Source: Xanthobacteraceae bacterium
GTDB lineage: Bacteria > Pseudomonadota > Alphaproteobacteria > Rhizobiales > Xanthobacteraceae
Reading direction: 5' to 3'
Length of the DNA stretch: 7,356 bases
NCBI GenBank assembly: GCA_030043175.1
Contig: JASHYD010000239.1
Coordinates: 1-7,356 of the forward strand
Shown here piece after piece: positions 6,719 through 7,356 of this stretch. Every line of letters starts with the position of its first letter. Positions within the stretch are counted from its first letter, which is position 1. The translations under genes were made by a program, and so were the position numbers. The notes beneath the pieces were generated by a model, which ran no database searches, was not told where the DNA came from, and worked only from the letters and a program-made list of their open reading frames with translations.

Positions 6719-7035
6719 ATGTCAGGCGTGCTGGATCATCCGGTCTCGCTGCGGATTGAATTGGAACCGAGGCACGCGGTCGAGATCGGTGCCCATCATC
6801 CCGATCACCCACGCGCGATGGGCGGGGCCGGTCCGCTATACGATGCAACGCGGCGCATCATCGACGTGTTCGGCGAGCCGATCCCGCGGCTCGATGCGAC
6901 TCACGAACCCGCCAGTCCATTCGGCTATCTCTATCTCTCCGCGCCAGCGTCGCCGAGTGCTTCGTGACTGGCCGGATTGCCGGATGCAACGTTGCGGCAG
7001 CAAAACCTGGCGATGAGCCGACCCGATCGAGGTAA
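6719..7035 (+). pseudogene. C-terminal remnant of a fumarate reductase/succinate dehydrogenase-like FAD flavoprotein, frameshifted
   Basis: An 82-codon open frame from ATG 6719 (ribosome-binding site GAGGG 6708-6712) to TGA 6965-6967 reads AVEIG, MGGAGPLYDATRRIIDVFG, EPIPRL, SPFGYLYLSA, then derails. One base further on, the next frame continues with the expected ending VAECFVTGRIAGCNVAAAKP (6949-7008) to TAA 7033-7035. Together this is the C-terminal FAD-contacting end of FAD_binding_2 flavoproteins (consensus like DvFGepIPRLYAAGElgS...FGyLY.ggaNlaECfvtGRIAGrnAA). Loss of a single base near 6941-6943 explains the shift. The conserved AAGEL is decayed to ATHEP (6898-6912 region), losing the FAD-binding glycine. 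All of the N-terminal FAD domain and the catalytic domain, several hundred residues, is missing: only 47 bases separate it from the receptor stop. A short translated product cannot be excluded, but it could not be an active flavoprotein. The functional ancestor probably oxidised or reduced the pathway's carboxylate. Confidence 0.82.
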
Positions 7036-7041
7036 TTTGCC

Positions 7042-7356
7042 GTGACTCCAGAGCGACATCGCAGCCCCCACGATGACCTCCTCGATATTCTGCCGGGTGA
7101 CCCGCAAGGCGCCAGCTTCGTGAGCCTTGAGCGCGCAGAAGCGCTCGGCCTCTGCCCTACGAGCCGCATCCCGTTTACGCTCAGAATTCTTGCCGAATGC
7201 GCCTTGCGGCGCGGCACCGATCCGTCGGCGATCGACTTGTCTTTCCTGGACCGGCGGCCGCGGAACGGCGTTATCGAATTCTATCCTGCGCGGCTGCTGC
7301 TCCAGGATTTCACCGGTGTGCCGCTCATGACTGATCTCGCGTCGATGCGGGACGCC
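7042..7356 (+). CDS. Aconitase-family hydro-lyase, N-terminal fragment (3' end outside window)
   Basis: The first 105 codons of an AcnA-like aconitase; this family isomerises citrate/isocitrate or related tricarboxylates via dehydration on a [4Fe-4S] cluster. The start is GTG 7042: an in-frame TAA at 7033-7035 leaves no earlier option, and GAGGT (7029-7033) sits 8 bases upstream. Visible blocks match the AcnA N-terminus in order: FVSLERAEALG (26-36, like YYSLPLAAKSLG), RIPFTLRILAECALRRG (42-58, like RLPKSLKVLLENLLRWQ) and YPARLLLQDFTGVPLMTDLA (81-100, like the RPARVLMQDFTGVPAVVDLA block), with the substrate-contacting Gln-Asp at 88-89. The cluster cysteines lie beyond the window. The first 25 residues (Asp/Pro/His-rich) and several substitutions show it is divergent from housekeeping AcnA, so it may act on another tricarboxylate or hydroxyacid. 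It overlaps the 3' end of the flavoprotein relic's stop region by its ribosome-binding site, consistent with one original operon. Confidence 0.88.
   Translation, partial: MTPERHRSPHDDLLDILPGDPQGASFVSLERAEALGLCPTSRIPFTLRILAECALRRGTDPSAIDLSFLDRRPRNGVIEFYPARLLLQDFTGVPLMTDLASMRDA

Noticed and set aside
1..7356. CRISPR arrays, insertion-sequence ends, tRNA genes or attachment sites
   Set aside because: No spaced direct repeats, transposase or integrase motifs, terminal inverted repeats or tRNA-like cloverleaf segments were seen on reading through the window.

Overview
The window looks like chromosomal or genomic-island DNA of a GC-rich (roughly 60%, estimated by eye) proteobacterium. Gene content and protein flavour (a Bug/TctC-type receptor, an alphaproteobacterial-looking OPT transporter, enolase-superfamily sugar-acid enzyme, SNF2 helicase with the RAWRKNQ motif VI variant) suggest an alphaproteobacterium of the Bradyrhizobium type. 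That assignment is inference from family resemblance; there is no rRNA or other marker here. All genes supported by the sequence lie on the + strand.

Layout. (1) 2-1447: C-terminal part of a SNF2-family helicase, cut by the left edge. (2) 1448-1974: a 527-base stretch without a recognisable gene, holding two small hairpins. (3) 1975-3888: a complete OPT-family multi-pass transporter. (4) 3889-4526: no intact gene, but about 3990-4430 carries the decayed C-terminal half of a ModA-like periplasmic substrate-binding protein, broken by two frame changes and an in-frame stop, followed by a pair of mutually exclusive hairpins. (5) 4527-5678: an intact enolase-superfamily (mandelate racemase/muconate lactonizing type) enzyme with acid-sugar-dehydratase-like active-site residues. 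(6) 5680-5724: a 14-codon mini-cistron with a strong ribosome-binding site whose stop overlaps the next start. (7) 5721-6671: a secreted TctC/Bug-type solute receptor. (8) 6719-7035: the remnant C-terminus of a fumarate-reductase/succinate-dehydrogenase-like flavoprotein, 5'-truncated and carrying a single-base frameshift. (9) 7042-7356: the N-terminus of an aconitase-family protein starting at GTG, cut by the right edge.

How it fits together. From 4527 to the right edge the genes are co-directional and tightly spaced, and read as a carboxylate or sugar-acid catabolic operon: a receptor for an organic acid, an enolase-superfamily dehydratase/isomerase, an FAD dehydrogenase/reductase (now dead) and an aconitase-type hydro-lyase. 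Two of the units between 3889 and 7041 are pseudogenes, so this is a catabolic locus being eroded, perhaps in an accessory region. I do not see a clearly new defence or mobile system. The most informative observations are the two unannotated-looking pseudogenes, the mini-cistron that may couple translation of the receptor, and the incomplete pathway they leave behind.
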